Shown here one piece after another: positions 1 to 7,620 of a stretch of DNA of 64,000 bases. The first letter of the stretch is position 1, and the number at the start of each line of letters is the position of its first letter. The translations under genes and the position numbers were made by a program. This stretch comes from Streptomyces sp. SID8374. Its GTDB lineage: Bacteria; Actinomycetota; Actinomycetes; Streptomycetales; Streptomycetaceae. The stretch spans positions 434,001-498,000 of the forward strand of contig NZ_WWGH01000002.1 in the NCBI RefSeq assembly GCF_009865135.1. Direction: 5' to 3'. Below the pieces are notes generated by a model. It saw only the letters and a program-made list of their open reading frames with translations. It was not told where the DNA came from and made no database searches.

Positions 1-1
1 G

Positions 2-1312
2 GGCACGGTCATGCCCTCGTACTCCTCCCTCGACATCCTGGGCGACGGCCAGGGCCCGGTGAAGATGCACGCCAACGCCGAGATGATCAACGGGGCCCTC
101 AAGGACCGCATGGGCTTCGAGGGCTTCGTCATCAGCGACTGGCAGGCCATCGACCAGATCCCCGGCGACTACCCGAGCGACGTCCGTACGTCGATCAACG
201 CCGGACTCGACATGATCATGGTCCCGACGGCGTACCAGGAGTTCACCAAGACGCTCAAGGACGAGGTCGCGGCGGGCCGGATCAGCCAGGCCCGGATCGA
301 TGACGCGGTCTCCCGCATCCTGACCCAGAAGTTCCGCCTCGGCCTCTTCGAGAAGCCGTACGCGGACACCACGCACCTGGGCAGGGTCGGCTCGGCCGAG
401 CACCGCGCGGTGGCCCGCGAGGCGGCCGCCAAGTCGCAGGTGCTCCTGAAGAACTACGGCGCCGTCCTGCCGCTCAAGCCCGACCAGAAGGTGTACGTCG
501 CCGGGTCCAACGCCGACGACATCGGCAACCAGGCCGGCGGCTGGACGATCAGCTGGCAGGGCTCGTCCGGCAAGATCACCCCGGGCACGACGATCCTGGA
601 GGGCATGAAGAAGGCGGCGAAGAACCCCGACTCCGTCACCTACTCCAAGGATGCCTCCGCCGCCACGGACGGTTACGACGTCGGTGTGGTGGTCGTCGGC
701 GAGACCCCGTACGCCGAAGGCATCGGGGATGTCGGCAACGGCCACGACCTGGAGCTGACGGCCGCCGACAAGGCCGCCGTCGACAAGGTCTGCGCGGCCA
801 TGAAGTGCGCGGTCCTCATCGTCTCGGGCCGCCCCCAGCTCATCGGCGACCAGCTCGGCAGGATCAACGCGCTGGTGGCCTCCTGGCTGCCGGGCTCCGA
901 GGGCGACGGCGTGGCCGACGTCCTCTACGGCAAGCGCGCCTTCACCGGACAGCTGCCGGTGACCTGGCCGAAGTCGGAGGCGCAGCTTCCGATCAACGTC
1001 GGGGACACGGCGTACGACCCGCAGTTCCCCTACGGCTGGGGCCTGACCACCCTGAACAAGCCCCCGGCCGGCGGCGAGCTGACCCTCGCGGCCCTCGCCG
1101 TCGCCGCCCAGGTCGCCGAGAAGGCGAAGCTGGGGAAGACCCCGGCGGGCAAGGCGATCGTGGACCAGGCCCGGCTGCTGGTCCAGCAGAAGATCAACGG
1201 GAAGTTCACGCAGGCGGTCTCCAAGCCGTTCGCGGAGGCGGACCACCTGCTGCTCACCGGTGATCTGACCGGAGCGGTGGCCAAGCTGCGTACGGCGTAC
1301 CGCGCGGCCTAG
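2..1312 (+). CDS. Glycoside hydrolase family 3 (beta-glucosidase-like), 5' end missing
   Basis: This is the C-terminal two thirds of a family 3 glycoside hydrolase, an exo-acting beta-glucosidase or related enzyme. The reading frame is open to the left edge, so the true start lies outside the window. The segment FEGFVISDWQ near visible residue 45 carries the family's nucleophile Asp (SDW). It is followed by the second alpha/beta domain, including the GDVGNGHDLEL stretch and the motif SWLPGSEGDGVADVLYG. After the usual end of the catalytic fold (PYGWGLTT) there is an Ala/Lys-rich helical tail of roughly 85 residues, which may be a small accessory domain. A strong hairpin begins 11 bases after the stop, so the gene ends its transcription unit. 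The family call is firm. Substrate and export status cannot be read because the N-terminus is missing. Confidence 0.93.
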   Translation, partial: GTVMPSYSSLDILGDGQGPVKMHANAEMINGALKDRMGFEGFVISDWQAIDQIPGDYPSDVRTSINAGLDMIMVPTAYQEFTKTLKDEVAAGRISQARIDDAVSRILTQKFRLGLFEKPYADTTHLGRVGSAEHRAVAREAAAKSQVLLKNYGAVLPLKPDQKVYVAGSNADDIGNQAGGWTISWQGSSGKITPGTTILEGMKKAAKNPDSVTYSKDASAATDGYDVGVVVVGETPYAEGIGDVGNGHDLELTAADKAAVDKVCAAMKCAVLIVSGRPQLIGDQLGRINALVASWLPGSEGDGVADVLYGKRAFTGQLPVTWPKSEAQLPINVGDTAYDPQFPYGWGLTTLNKPPAGGELTLAALAVAAQVAEKAKLGKTPAGKAIVDQARLLVQQKINGKFTQAVSKPFAEADHLLLTGDLTGAVAKLRTAYRAA

Positions 1313-1322
1313 CAGTGCGGTG

Positions 1323-1359
1323 CTCCAGGCGGGCGACGGCGTTCGTCGCCCGCCTGGAG
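1323..1359 (+). terminator. Terminator hairpin after the GH3 gene
   Basis: A perfect 16-bp stem (1323-1338 with 1344-1359) closes a 5-base loop, 11 bases after the GH3 stop codon and 12 bases before the next start. There is no long U tract, which is common for Streptomyces terminators. Confidence 0.8.
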
Positions 1360-1370
1360 TAGCGTTAAGT

Positions 1371-2759
1371 ATGAGGAAAAGGCTCTTCCCCACGCTGTTG
1401 GCGGGCCTGCTGCTCATCATCGCAGCGGCTGCACTCGCCCTGACCTCCCCTGCGTCGGCCGCCCCCGCGGCGACGATCACCGACGCCGCCCAGGCCCTGC
1501 GCGAGGACCCGGTCCATGTGGACCCGGCCGCCCGCGATCAGCTCTCCGTCGCTGACGAGAAGGCCCTGGAAGCCACCATCCAGAACGCGGACAAGCCGGT
1601 CTTCGTCGCCGTACTGCCCGACACCGAGGCCTTCCCCGAGGAAGGCCTCCTCCGTACGCTGCGCAACGACACCGGCATCACCGGGGTCTACGCGGTCCGC
1701 CTCGGTGACGGCTTCAACGCGGGCGCGGACCCGCAGGTCATGCCCACGAGGGCGGTCGAGAACCTGACCGCATCCGTCAAGAACCCGGCCACCGCCGCCG
1801 ACGCATCGGCCCAGCTCAACGCCTTCGTCGACCGGGCCGTCGAACAGGCCCGGGGCACCGCCCCCGCCTCCTGGTCCGGCGGAGGCGGCGCGGCAGACGA
1901 CCCCGGCGCCCCGGTCTCCGGCCTGATCACGCTCGGCGCCCTGGTCGCGGCGGGCGGCGCGGGTGCGTACGCGATCTCGCGCCGGAACAAGCGGAGGAGG
2001 GCGGAGGAGGAGCGGGCGGCCCTCGACAAGCTGCGGGTCGTCGTGGACGAGGACATCACCGCGTACGGCGAGACGCTGGAACGCCTGGACTTCCACCCCG
2101 CCGAAGCGGGCGCCGACGACACCATGCGCGGCGACTACGAACGCGCCCTGGACTCCTACGAGAGCGCCAAGACGAGGATGGAGAAGGCCGAGCACCCCTC
2201 GGACGTGCGCGGGGTCACCCAGTCCCTGGAGGACGGCCGCTACTCGCTGGCGGTCCTGGAGGCCCGCCGCACGGGGGCGGAGATACCGGCCCGCCGCCCG
2301 CCCTGCTTCTTCGACCCGCGCCACGGCCCCTCGGTCACCGACGTGCTCTGGACCCCCTCCGGCGGCGCGTCCCGCGAGGTACCGGTCTGCGGCGCCGACG
2401 AGATCCGGCTGACCCGGGGCGAGGACCCCATGAGCCGTACGGTCGACGTCGGCGACGGCAACCGCCGCCCGTACTGGGAGGCGGGCCCGGCCTACGGCCC
2501 CTGGGCCGGCGGCTACTTCGGCGGCGGCCTGCTCCCCGGCCTGCTGATGGGCACGATGCTCGGCTCCATGCTCGCCACCCCGGCGTACGCCTCCGAGTAC
2601 GGCGGCGGTGACTTCGGCGGCGGCGCGGGCGGCGAATGGGGCGGCGGCGACTTCTCCGGCTCCGACTTCGACTCGTCGGGCTTCGGCGGCTTCGGGGACG
2701 GAGGCGGTTTCGGCGACGGCGGAGGGTTCGGCGGCGGCGACTTCGGCGGAGGCTTCTAG
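1371..2759 (+). CDS. Secreted/membrane-anchored protein with glycine-rich C-terminus
   Basis: The product is 462 residues. It opens with an Arg-Lys signal sequence (MRKRLFPTLLAGLLLI, Ala-rich region ending SPASA) followed by an extracytoplasmic domain of about 150 residues. A single membrane segment near residues 182-202 (LITLGALVAAGGAGAYAI) precedes a basic stop-transfer stretch RRNKRRR, a cytoplasmic charged/helical domain, a hydrophobic GGGLLPGLLMGTMLGSML stretch, and a tail of GGGDFGG-type repeats. The layout recalls TPM/YgcG-like proteins, whose N-terminal domain is extracytoplasmic and whose tail is Gly-rich, but the TPM signature is not clear enough for a name. The ATG at 1371 fits the signal peptide better than an upstream in-frame codon inside the hairpin. 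It converges with the next gene, only 17 bases apart. Function unknown. Confidence 0.85.
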   Translation: MRKRLFPTLLAGLLLIIAAAALALTSPASAAPAATITDAAQALREDPVHVDPAARDQLSVADEKALEATIQNADKPVFVAVLPDTEAFPEEGLLRTLRNDTGITGVYAVRLGDGFNAGADPQVMPTRAVENLTASVKNPATAADASAQLNAFVDRAVEQARGTAPASWSGGGGAADDPGAPVSGLITLGALVAAGGAGAYAISRRNKRRRAEEERAALDKLRVVVDEDITAYGETLERLDFHPAEAGADDTMRGDYERALDSYESAKTRMEKAEHPSDVRGVTQSLEDGRYSLAVLEARRTGAEIPARRPPCFFDPRHGPSVTDVLWTPSGGASREVPVCGADEIRLTRGEDPMSRTVDVGDGNRRPYWEAGPAYGPWAGGYFGGGLLPGLLMGTMLGSMLATPAYASEYGGGDFGGGAGGEWGGGDFSGSDFDSSGFGGFGDGGGFGDGGGFGGGDFGGGF

Positions 2760-2776
2760 AACCCCCTGCCACCGGT

Positions 2777-3784
2777 CTACCGCACGGCCCACCAGACGAG
2801 CACGCCGCCCAGGACGATCAGCGAACACAGCACCACATTGATCCGCTTGTAGTCGACGAGGACGGCGGCGAACTCGCGGAGGGTCGCGTTGGGCCAGAAG
2901 TACGCGGCGGTGGGCGAGCCCACGACCTGCCCCCGGATGTGGACCCGGCGGGCGGTGAGGGCGGCCCGGAAGGCGTGGTAGTTGTTCGTGACGACGACGC
3001 ACCGGTAGTCGGGCTTCGCCTCCTCCATGATCGCCTTGCTGAACCGCAGGTTCTCCTCGGTGTTCGTCGACCGGTCCTCGCGCCTGATCAGGTGGGCCGG
3101 GAACCCCTCGGCCACCAGGTGGTCGGCCATCGCGTGGGACTCCGGCACCTCCTCGTCGGGCCCCTGCCCGCCCGAGGTGATGAGCAGGGGCGAGCCCCCG
3201 CGCTTGGCGAGCTGCGCGTGTACGGCCTGCCCCCGCTTGAGGCGGCTCGCGAGGAGCGGCGGCACGGTGGACCCGCCGATGAGCCCGGAGCCGAGCACCA
3301 CCACGAAGTCGGCCTTGCGGCGCACGCGCAGCCGCCCGTAGAGGAACGCGTAACAGACGAAGCACAGGAACAGGAACGAGAAGTACAGCGCCAGCCCACC
3401 GGTCGCGGCCGCCACCCCGATCAGCACCGGATTCCGTACGCTCACGGCGGCGGCCAGCAGCGCGACGACCCCGACGATGGCGAGGGCGGCGCCCAGCGAG
3501 AGCAGATTGGTCGGACTCCGCCCCTCTTTCCGCAGCATCCGTACGCCGTTGACGAAGAGGAAGTACGTCAGCAGGAGGACGGCCACCGCCCCGAGCGTCA
3601 ACAGCGCCCAGGCCGCGACCGCGCCCGAGGTGGACTCGGACCGGATGAGCTCGTACAGCCAGGCGGCCAGGGCGCAGAGCACGGCAAGCCCCAGGACGAT
3701 GGCGTTGCTGAACTTCCTGCGATCGTGCAGGACGCTCACACAGAAGAAGAGGAGGAGGAGCGCCGCGGGGGCGTAGACCAGCAT
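2777..3784 (-). CDS. YdcF/SanA-like DUF218 membrane protein
   Basis: A 335-residue protein. The first ~180 residues hold several hydrophobic helices (beginning MLVYAPAALLLLFFC and including ALLTLGAVAVLLLTYFLFV). The C-terminal half is a DUF218 domain: VVVLGSGLIGG, the switch ITSGGQGPDEEVPES, EDRSTNTEENL and VVTNNYHAFRA are the conserved blocks. DUF218 proteins (YdcF, SanA, ElyC) are linked to cell-envelope functions, and YdcF binds S-adenosylmethionine, but the reaction is unknown. I chose the Met at 3784 because it begins the first membrane helix; a longer in-frame extension is hydrophilic and proline-rich. The gene faces the secreted-protein gene tail to tail and has no obvious partner. Confidence 0.88.
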   Translation of the reverse strand: MLVYAPAALLLLFFCVSVLHDRRKFSNAIVLGLAVLCALAAWLYELIRSESTSGAVAAWALLTLGAVAVLLLTYFLFVNGVRMLRKEGRSPTNLLSLGAALAIVGVVALLAAAVSVRNPVLIGVAAATGGLALYFSFLFLCFVCYAFLYGRLRVRRKADFVVVLGSGLIGGSTVPPLLASRLKRGQAVHAQLAKRGGSPLLITSGGQGPDEEVPESHAMADHLVAEGFPAHLIRREDRSTNTEENLRFSKAIMEEAKPDYRCVVVTNNYHAFRAALTARRVHIRGQVVGSPTAAYFWPNATLREFAAVLVDYKRINVVLCSLIVLGGVLVWWAVR

Positions 3785-3875
3785 GAGCCCACAGTAGGCG
3801 GCGGGGTCCGGGCGGTTGACGGCGAGGTGGGGCCCGGTGGTGGCCGGAAACGGTCGCTGTGTCAGGCTGCGGCGC

Positions 3876-4040
3876 ATGGGGTGGACATTCAAACTGCACG
3901 GGGGCGTGGCGGCCGGGTTGGGCGCCGTGTTGCTGACGCTGGCCGCACTGATCCCTGGCGTGCTGCTTGTCGGCGCCTCCTGCATGGTGCTGGCCGCGGG
4001 GGAGGTGCGCCGGGCGGACCGAGGCGTCGCGGCCCGGTGA
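3876..4040 (+). CDS. Possible small membrane protein (54 aa)
   Basis: A 54-residue open frame starts at an ATG (MGWTFKLHGGVAAG). It is mostly one or two hydrophobic segments (LGAVLLTLAALIPGVLLVGA) followed by a charged tail (EVRRADRG). It lies divergently from the DUF218 gene. No convincing ribosome binding site is visible, so this could be a non-coding stretch; the hydrophobic composition is the main argument for it. Confidence 0.4.
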   Translation: MGWTFKLHGGVAAGLGAVLLTLAALIPGVLLVGASCMVLAAGEVRRADRGVAAR

Positions 4041-4107
4041 CCCCCACCGTCGGCACCTCGGAAATTCAGGGCGTGCCCTTTCCGGGGGCTGAGCCGTTGA
4101 ACCCGTC

Positions 4108-4341
4108 ATGAAGAAGCGAAGCGTTCTCGCCGCCGTCACCCTCGCCACCGGAGCGGTCATCGCCGCCATCGCCCCGCACCCCGGAGGCGGGGACACCGCC
4201 CATGCGGCCGAGCCGCCCATCAGCCTCGGCGCGCTGGACAACGTCAGCGAGCTCGGCGCGCTGGTCGACGGAGCGGCGGAGACGACCTCCTCCACCGCCG
4301 GCACGGTGACCACGACCCTCTCCGACGCCCGCTTCAGCTGA
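4108..4341 (+). CDS. Small secreted protein (77 aa)
   Basis: The product begins MKKRSVLAAVTLATGAVIAAIA, a typical Sec signal peptide, with likely cleavage after AHA near residue 33. The mature peptide is about 44 residues, free of cysteine and rich in Ala, Thr, Ser and Gly (LGALDNVSELGALVDGAAE). The pattern resembles small secreted proteins found widely in Streptomyces whose roles are unknown. A strong hairpin terminator follows 45 bases downstream, so it is probably a monocistronic unit. I do not recognise a family. Confidence 0.7.
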   Translation: MKKRSVLAAVTLATGAVIAAIAPHPGGGDTAHAAEPPISLGALDNVSELGALVDGAAETTSSTAGTVTTTLSDARFS

Positions 4342-4385
4342 GCCGACGCACAGAGACCACAGACACGGACGCAGTCACGGAACAC

Positions 4386-4425
4386 AGGCGGCCCACCGGG
4401 AAGAACCGGTGGGCCGCCTTTCGTG
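4386..4425 (+). terminator. Rho-independent terminator
   Basis: A perfect 14-bp GC-rich stem (4386-4399 with 4406-4419) with a GAAGAA loop is followed by TTTCGTG. It serves the small secreted-protein gene ending at 4341. Confidence 0.85.
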
Positions 4426-4518
4426 TGCGCGGCTCCCCGACCGATCCGGGCGTGGATCGGTCGGGTCCGGCAGGGTGGTCCCTTCCTACGGTGAACGGGA
4501 AAGGAAGGCGGGACAAGA

Positions 4519-5403
4519 TTGCTGGACCGGCTGAACGAGGCCATGGAGTACATCGAGACGCATCTCGGTGAGCGCATCGAGGCCGCAGAGCTGGCGCGCA
4601 CCGCGATGACCTCGGAGTACCACTTCCGCCGGATGTTCTCCGCGCTGGCGGGCGTGCCGCTCGGGGAGTACATCCGCCGTCGCCGCATGACCGTCGCGGG
4701 CGCCGAGGTGCTCGGCGCCCCGGACCGCACGCTGCTGGAGGTGGCGGTGCGGTACGGATACGACACCGGGGAGGGCTTCGCCCGTGCCTTCCGGGCCGTC
4801 CACGGCATCGGGCCCGGCGAGGCGCGACGTACCGGTGCGGTTCTGCGGTCCCAGCAACGCCTGACCTTCCGACTCGTCGTCGAAGGGAGCAGTGCCATGC
4901 GCTACAGGCTGGTGGAGAAGGACGCGTTCCGGGTGGTGGGGAGGCGGGCACGCGTCCCCCTCGTCCACGAGGGTCCGAATCAGGCCATCGCGGAGTTCAT
5001 CCGGGGGATCGGCCGGGAGGAGCTGGACCGTATCGCGGCCCTCTCCGACCAGGAGCCGGCCGGGCTGGTCGGCGTGAGCGACCAGCTGGACCCGAGCCGG
5101 GCCGAGGGCACCGAACTCGACTACTACCACGGCGTGGTGACGGGGCGGCAGCAACCTCCGGAGGACTTGGACTCCCTCGCCGTACCCGCCGGTTCCTGGG
5201 CGGTCTTCGAGAGCGAGGGCGCGTTTCCGCAGGCCCTCCAGTACCTCTGGCGGGACGTGTTCACCCAGTGGTTCCCGTCGAACCCGTACGCCTCCCGGCC
5301 CGGCCCGGAGATCCTGCGGGTGCGGCTGTACGAGGAGGGCAAGCGGGCGGAGGCGGAGCTATGGATCCCGGTGGAGCGGTCGGACGGGCGGCCGGGCGAA
5401 TAA
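4519..5403 (+). CDS. AraC-family regulator with GyrI-like effector domain
   Basis: A 294-residue transcription factor with the DNA-binding domain first. Residues ~1-100 form a double helix-turn-helix AraC domain (LDRLNEAMEYIETHL, AAELARTAMTSEYHFRRMF, EVAVRYGYDTGEGFARAF). Residues ~125-290 match the GyrI-like small-molecule-binding fold (MRYRLVEKDAFRVVG, PAGSWAVFESEG, AELWIPV). This Rob/SoxS-plus-GyrI layout is known for regulators that sense hydrophobic or toxic ligands. The likely start is a TTG at 4519, preceded by AAGGAAGG about 10 bases upstream. The in-frame ATG at 4543 would cut into the first helix. No obvious target operator is visible; a small secreted-protein gene follows at 5580. 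Confidence 0.9.
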   Translation: MLDRLNEAMEYIETHLGERIEAAELARTAMTSEYHFRRMFSALAGVPLGEYIRRRRMTVAGAEVLGAPDRTLLEVAVRYGYDTGEGFARAFRAVHGIGPGEARRTGAVLRSQQRLTFRLVVEGSSAMRYRLVEKDAFRVVGRRARVPLVHEGPNQAIAEFIRGIGREELDRIAALSDQEPAGLVGVSDQLDPSRAEGTELDYYHGVVTGRQQPPEDLDSLAVPAGSWAVFESEGAFPQALQYLWRDVFTQWFPSNPYASRPGPEILRVRLYEEGKRAEAELWIPVERSDGRPGE

Positions 5404-5579
5404 GGGGCAGGGCGCAGGTTTACGGCCAGGGGGCATATGCGATGCCTTATTGGTCCAGACCTATTGTGCGGGGGCTCGCCGCTCGCTAGCTTTCTCCTGG
5501 CGGCGCGCGCTGATCGGTTCGGCTCTACTCATTCACTGATGCACCGTCATGTGCATTGACTGAAAACGGAGTTACCGAC

Positions 5580-5822
5580 ATGCGTAGACGTATCACCACG
5601 CTCGCGGTCACCGCTGTAGCGGCGGCCACGATGGTCCTGGGCGCGGCCTCCACCGCCTCCGCGACCGGCCCCGGCTTCTGGCTCCGCAGCCACCACTCCA
5701 GCCTGGCGGAGTGTCAGTCCGTCGGCAACGCCGGTGCTGACGCGGCCCTCTGGAGCCGCGTCTTCATCTGCAACCCGTACGCGGGCAAGCCCGGCGTGTA
5801 CGAGCTGTGGGTGCGCTACTAG
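5580..5822 (+). CDS. Small secreted protein (80 aa) with two cysteines
   Basis: The start ATG at 5580 is preceded by GGAG at a spacing of 8 bases. Residues 1-29 form a Sec signal peptide (MRRRITTLAVTAVAAATMVL, cleavage probably after ASA). The mature part is about 50 residues with two cysteines (LAECQSVGNAG and RVFICNPY) that could form one disulfide, and it ends in an aromatic-rich YELWVRY. Many Streptomyces carry such short secreted Cys-pair proteins of unknown function. An upstream TTG could add eight residues but lacks a ribosome binding site. A stem-loop follows. Confidence 0.75.
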   Translation: MRRRITTLAVTAVAAATMVLGAASTASATGPGFWLRSHHSSLAECQSVGNAGADAALWSRVFICNPYAGKPGVYELWVRY

Positions 5823-5845
5823 GCCGCCCCCGCACCCATGAGAAC

Positions 5846-5881
5846 CGCCCCGCTTCCGGCCGAGATGCCGGGGGCGGGGCG
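5846..5881. terminator. Bidirectional terminator hairpin
   Basis: A 15-bp stem (5846-5860 with 5867-5881, two G-U pairs on the plus-strand transcript) with loop CGAGAT lies between the converging small secreted-protein gene and the DUF397 gene. Confidence 0.7.
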
Positions 5882-5922
5882 TGGCGGGTCCGTGGCGGTC
5901 GAGGTGCCGGGCGCGGTACGGC

Positions 5923-6192
5923 TCAGAGAGCGGTACCGCTCCGGACGAAGGCGCCCCAGGCTGCGGGCTCCACGGTGAGGACGGGGCCGTCGGTGACCTT
6001 GGAGTCGCGGATGTGGATGGCGGTGGGGTGGGCGGCGACTTCTACGCAGTCTCCGCCGTCACCGTTGCTGTAGCTGGACTTGGTCCAGTGGTAGGCGACC
6101 TCGATGCAGTTGCCGCCGTCGCCGTCGCTGTAGCTGGACTTGAACCAGTGGAGGGCGGTGTGGCCGGGGGCCGGGTGTGCTGCGCGGGACAT
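5923..6192 (-). CDS. DUF397 protein with duplicated KSSYS motif
   Basis: An 89-residue DUF397 protein. Such proteins are partners of WhiJ-like helix-turn-helix regulators in Streptomyces and probably bind or antagonise them. The family hallmark W-x-KSSYS-x-GDGG-x-C-x-EVA occurs twice, at residues 16-35 and 36-55, where most members carry it once. The rest (IRDSKVTDGPVL, WGAFV) is the usual ending. The start ATG at 6190-6192 lies inside the regulator's reading frame, so the two genes overlap by 151 bases in different frames. That suggests translational coupling from the upstream regulator gene. Confidence 0.88.
   Translation of the reverse strand: MSRAAHPAPGHTALHWFKSSYSDGDGGNCIEVAYHWTKSSYSNGDGGDCVEVAAHPTAIHIRDSKVTDGPVLTVEPAAWGAFVRSGTAL
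6028..6147 (-). repeat. 60-bp tandem duplication inside the DUF397 gene
   Basis: The segments 6088-6147 and 6028-6087 encode WFKSSYSDGDGGNCIEVAYH and WTKSSYSNGDGGDCVEVAAH, an exact 20-codon period in frame. Most bases are shared (for example CCGTCGCTGTAGCTGGACTT against CCGTTGCTGTAGCTGGACTT), so the duplication looks fairly recent. Confidence 0.85.
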
Positions 6193-7016
6193 GTTTCTCC
6201 AAGCAGTGCGTCCAGTAGCCGGGCGCTTTCCTCGACGGTGAGCGCCTGTGAACGCAGCATCCCATACCTCTGCATAAGAGCGCTGACGTCGGCCGGATCG
6301 TCGTACAGCTCTGCACGCAGCTGGCCGCTGACGTAGGCGAGCTGTTCGTGGTCGGGAGTCTCCAGCAGGACGAACGGCCCTCCTAGTCCGGCGTGCCGAG
6401 GGGTATTCCGGGGCATGATCTGAATGGTGACGAACGGCAGATCCATGCAACGCCGCAGATACAGGAGCTGTTCTCGCATCACTTCGGGATCGCCCAACTC
6501 GGTGTGCAGGATGCTCTCCTCCAGGATGAAGTGGAGGATCGGCCGGGGCTTGCGATCCAGAATCTTTTGGCGGTCGAGACGATCCATCACCCGCTTCTCG
6601 ATCTCCTCCTCTTCGAGCGGCGGGTAGTTGCAGCCGAAGATGAAGCGTGCGTACGCCTCGGTCTGGAGCAGCCCCGGAATGAGCTGGGACTCGTACGAGA
6701 TGAGGCTCACCGCGCCCTGCTCGTACTGAACGAAGTCCCTGACCAGCGCCTGGTAGCGCTCCTTCCTGGGGATCTTCTCGACGGCGACTCGCAACGCGCC
6801 CTTGGTCTCCAGTAGTTCATCCAGCTTGACGGCCAAGTCCAACTGAAGCGCCCGTCGCCCCTGTTCGATGGAGGCGATGGTGTCCTCGCCGACCCCCACC
6901 CGCTCGGCCAGGCCTCCCTGTGTCAGGCCGGCCAATTTGCGGAAGTGGCGCAACTGCGCCCCGACCAGCTGCCACGAAGTGACCCGCCTGATGCCGCTCT
7001 GCTTTCCCGGTTGCAT
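6042..7016 (-). CDS. WhiJ-like HTH (XRE) regulator with DUF5753 domain
   Basis: A 324-residue regulator. Residues ~17-70 form an XRE helix-turn-helix (LAGLTQGGLAERVGVGEDTI-ASIEQG). Residues ~90-280 form a DUF5753 domain (YEQGAVSLISYESQLIPGLL, RQKIL, IQIMPRNTPRHAGLGGPFVLL). WhiJ paralogues of this shape sit beside DUF397 and ATPase genes and affect development or antibiotic production. Homologues normally stop soon after the segment corresponding to SARLLDALLGE. Here the frame runs on for about 45 residues of Ala/Thr-rich low-complexity sequence, produced by reading the DUF397 gene in another frame. The stop may have been lost by a small indel. Divergent from the ATPase gene at 7130, with an inverted repeat midway between them. 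Confidence 0.9.
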   Translation of the reverse strand: MQPGKQSGIRRVTSWQLVGAQLRHFRKLAGLTQGGLAERVGVGEDTIASIEQGRRALQLDLAVKLDELLETKGALRVAVEKIPRKERYQALVRDFVQYEQGAVSLISYESQLIPGLLQTEAYARFIFGCNYPPLEEEEIEKRVMDRLDRQKILDRKPRPILHFILEESILHTELGDPEVMREQLLYLRRCMDLPFVTIQIMPRNTPRHAGLGGPFVLLETPDHEQLAYVSGQLRAELYDDPADVSALMQRYGMLRSQALTVEESARLLDALLGETCPAQHTRPPATPPSTGSSPATATATAATASRSPTTGPSPATATVTAETA

Positions 7017-7062
7017 GAGATGGCTCTCCCCCGTTTCGTGCCGCTGTCTACCCGTCAGAGGT

Positions 7063-7082
7063 CGTACAGATTCATTTGTACG
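7063..7082. promoter_or_regulatory. Inverted repeat in divergent promoter, candidate operator
   Basis: Two 6-base arms, CGTACA and TGTACG, are perfectly complementary and separated by 8 bases. The site lies 46 bases from the WhiJ-like start and 47 bases from the ATPase start. Its central position suggests an autoregulatory operator for the HTH protein. This is inference from position and symmetry only. Confidence 0.5.
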
Positions 7083-7129
7083 GCCTTCCGCCCTGCTTCA
7101 GCGTAGTGACGGTGTGTGAGCGTGGAAGC

Positions 7130-7543
7130 ATGAACAAGACGATTCAACTCCCCTACTTCCGCACGGCCTTCTACTGTCGCGACCGCAGTTCGATCCCGGT
7201 CGTACGCAGGTTCACCCGCAAGGCGCTCATCGAGTGGGAGTGCGATGAGCGCGCGTACGACGTGCTGCTCTGCGTAACCGAACTGGCGACCAACGCCCTC
7301 CGCCATGGCGTCCCGCCGGGGCGTGGCTTCCGTGTGCTGATCTACCTGGAGCGGACGGAGCGGGCGCTCCGGATCGAGCTGCACGACAGCGGCGACGGCG
7401 AGGTCCGGGCGGCCGACGGCTGGCCGGACGTGGACGACGAGGGCGGCCGCGGGCTGCTGCTCGTCTCGGCGCTGGCGGACAAGTGGGGAGTGGCGGAGCG
7501 GAACCCCGGCAAGATCGTGTGGTGCGAGTTCAACCTCGGGTGA
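7130..7543 (+). CDS. Anti-sigma-factor-like ATP-binding protein (HATPase)
   Basis: A 137-residue histidine-kinase-like ATPase fold without a kinase core. The N box is ELATNALRHG (about residues 52-61), the G1 box is LRIELHDSGDGE and the G2 box is GGRGLLLVSALAD. This RsbW/SpoIIAB-type architecture is typical of Streptomyces proteins linked to WhiJ-like regulators, where it may act as an anti-sigma factor or regulatory kinase. I chose the ATG at 7130 because homologous residues begin there (PYFRTAFYCRDRSSIPVVRR) and GGAAG lies just upstream. It is divergent from the HTH gene and completes the usual three-gene set. Confidence 0.88.
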   Translation: MNKTIQLPYFRTAFYCRDRSSIPVVRRFTRKALIEWECDERAYDVLLCVTELATNALRHGVPPGRGFRVLIYLERTERALRIELHDSGDGEVRAADGWPDVDDEGGRGLLLVSALADKWGVAERNPGKIVWCEFNLG

Positions 7544-7620
7544 CCTTGCTGTTCCGGCAAGTGTATTTGTCGTTCCGTCCGCCCTGCGCGCACCATCTCC
7601 ACCAACTGGAGGTGGTCCGC

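Noticed and set aside
1365..4898. A long minus-strand open frame of over 1100 codons across five genes
   Set aside because: It is antisense to the well-supported Gly-rich protein and other genes, has Arg/Ala/Gly-biased shadow composition, and no domain or start site. High GC keeps antisense frames open.
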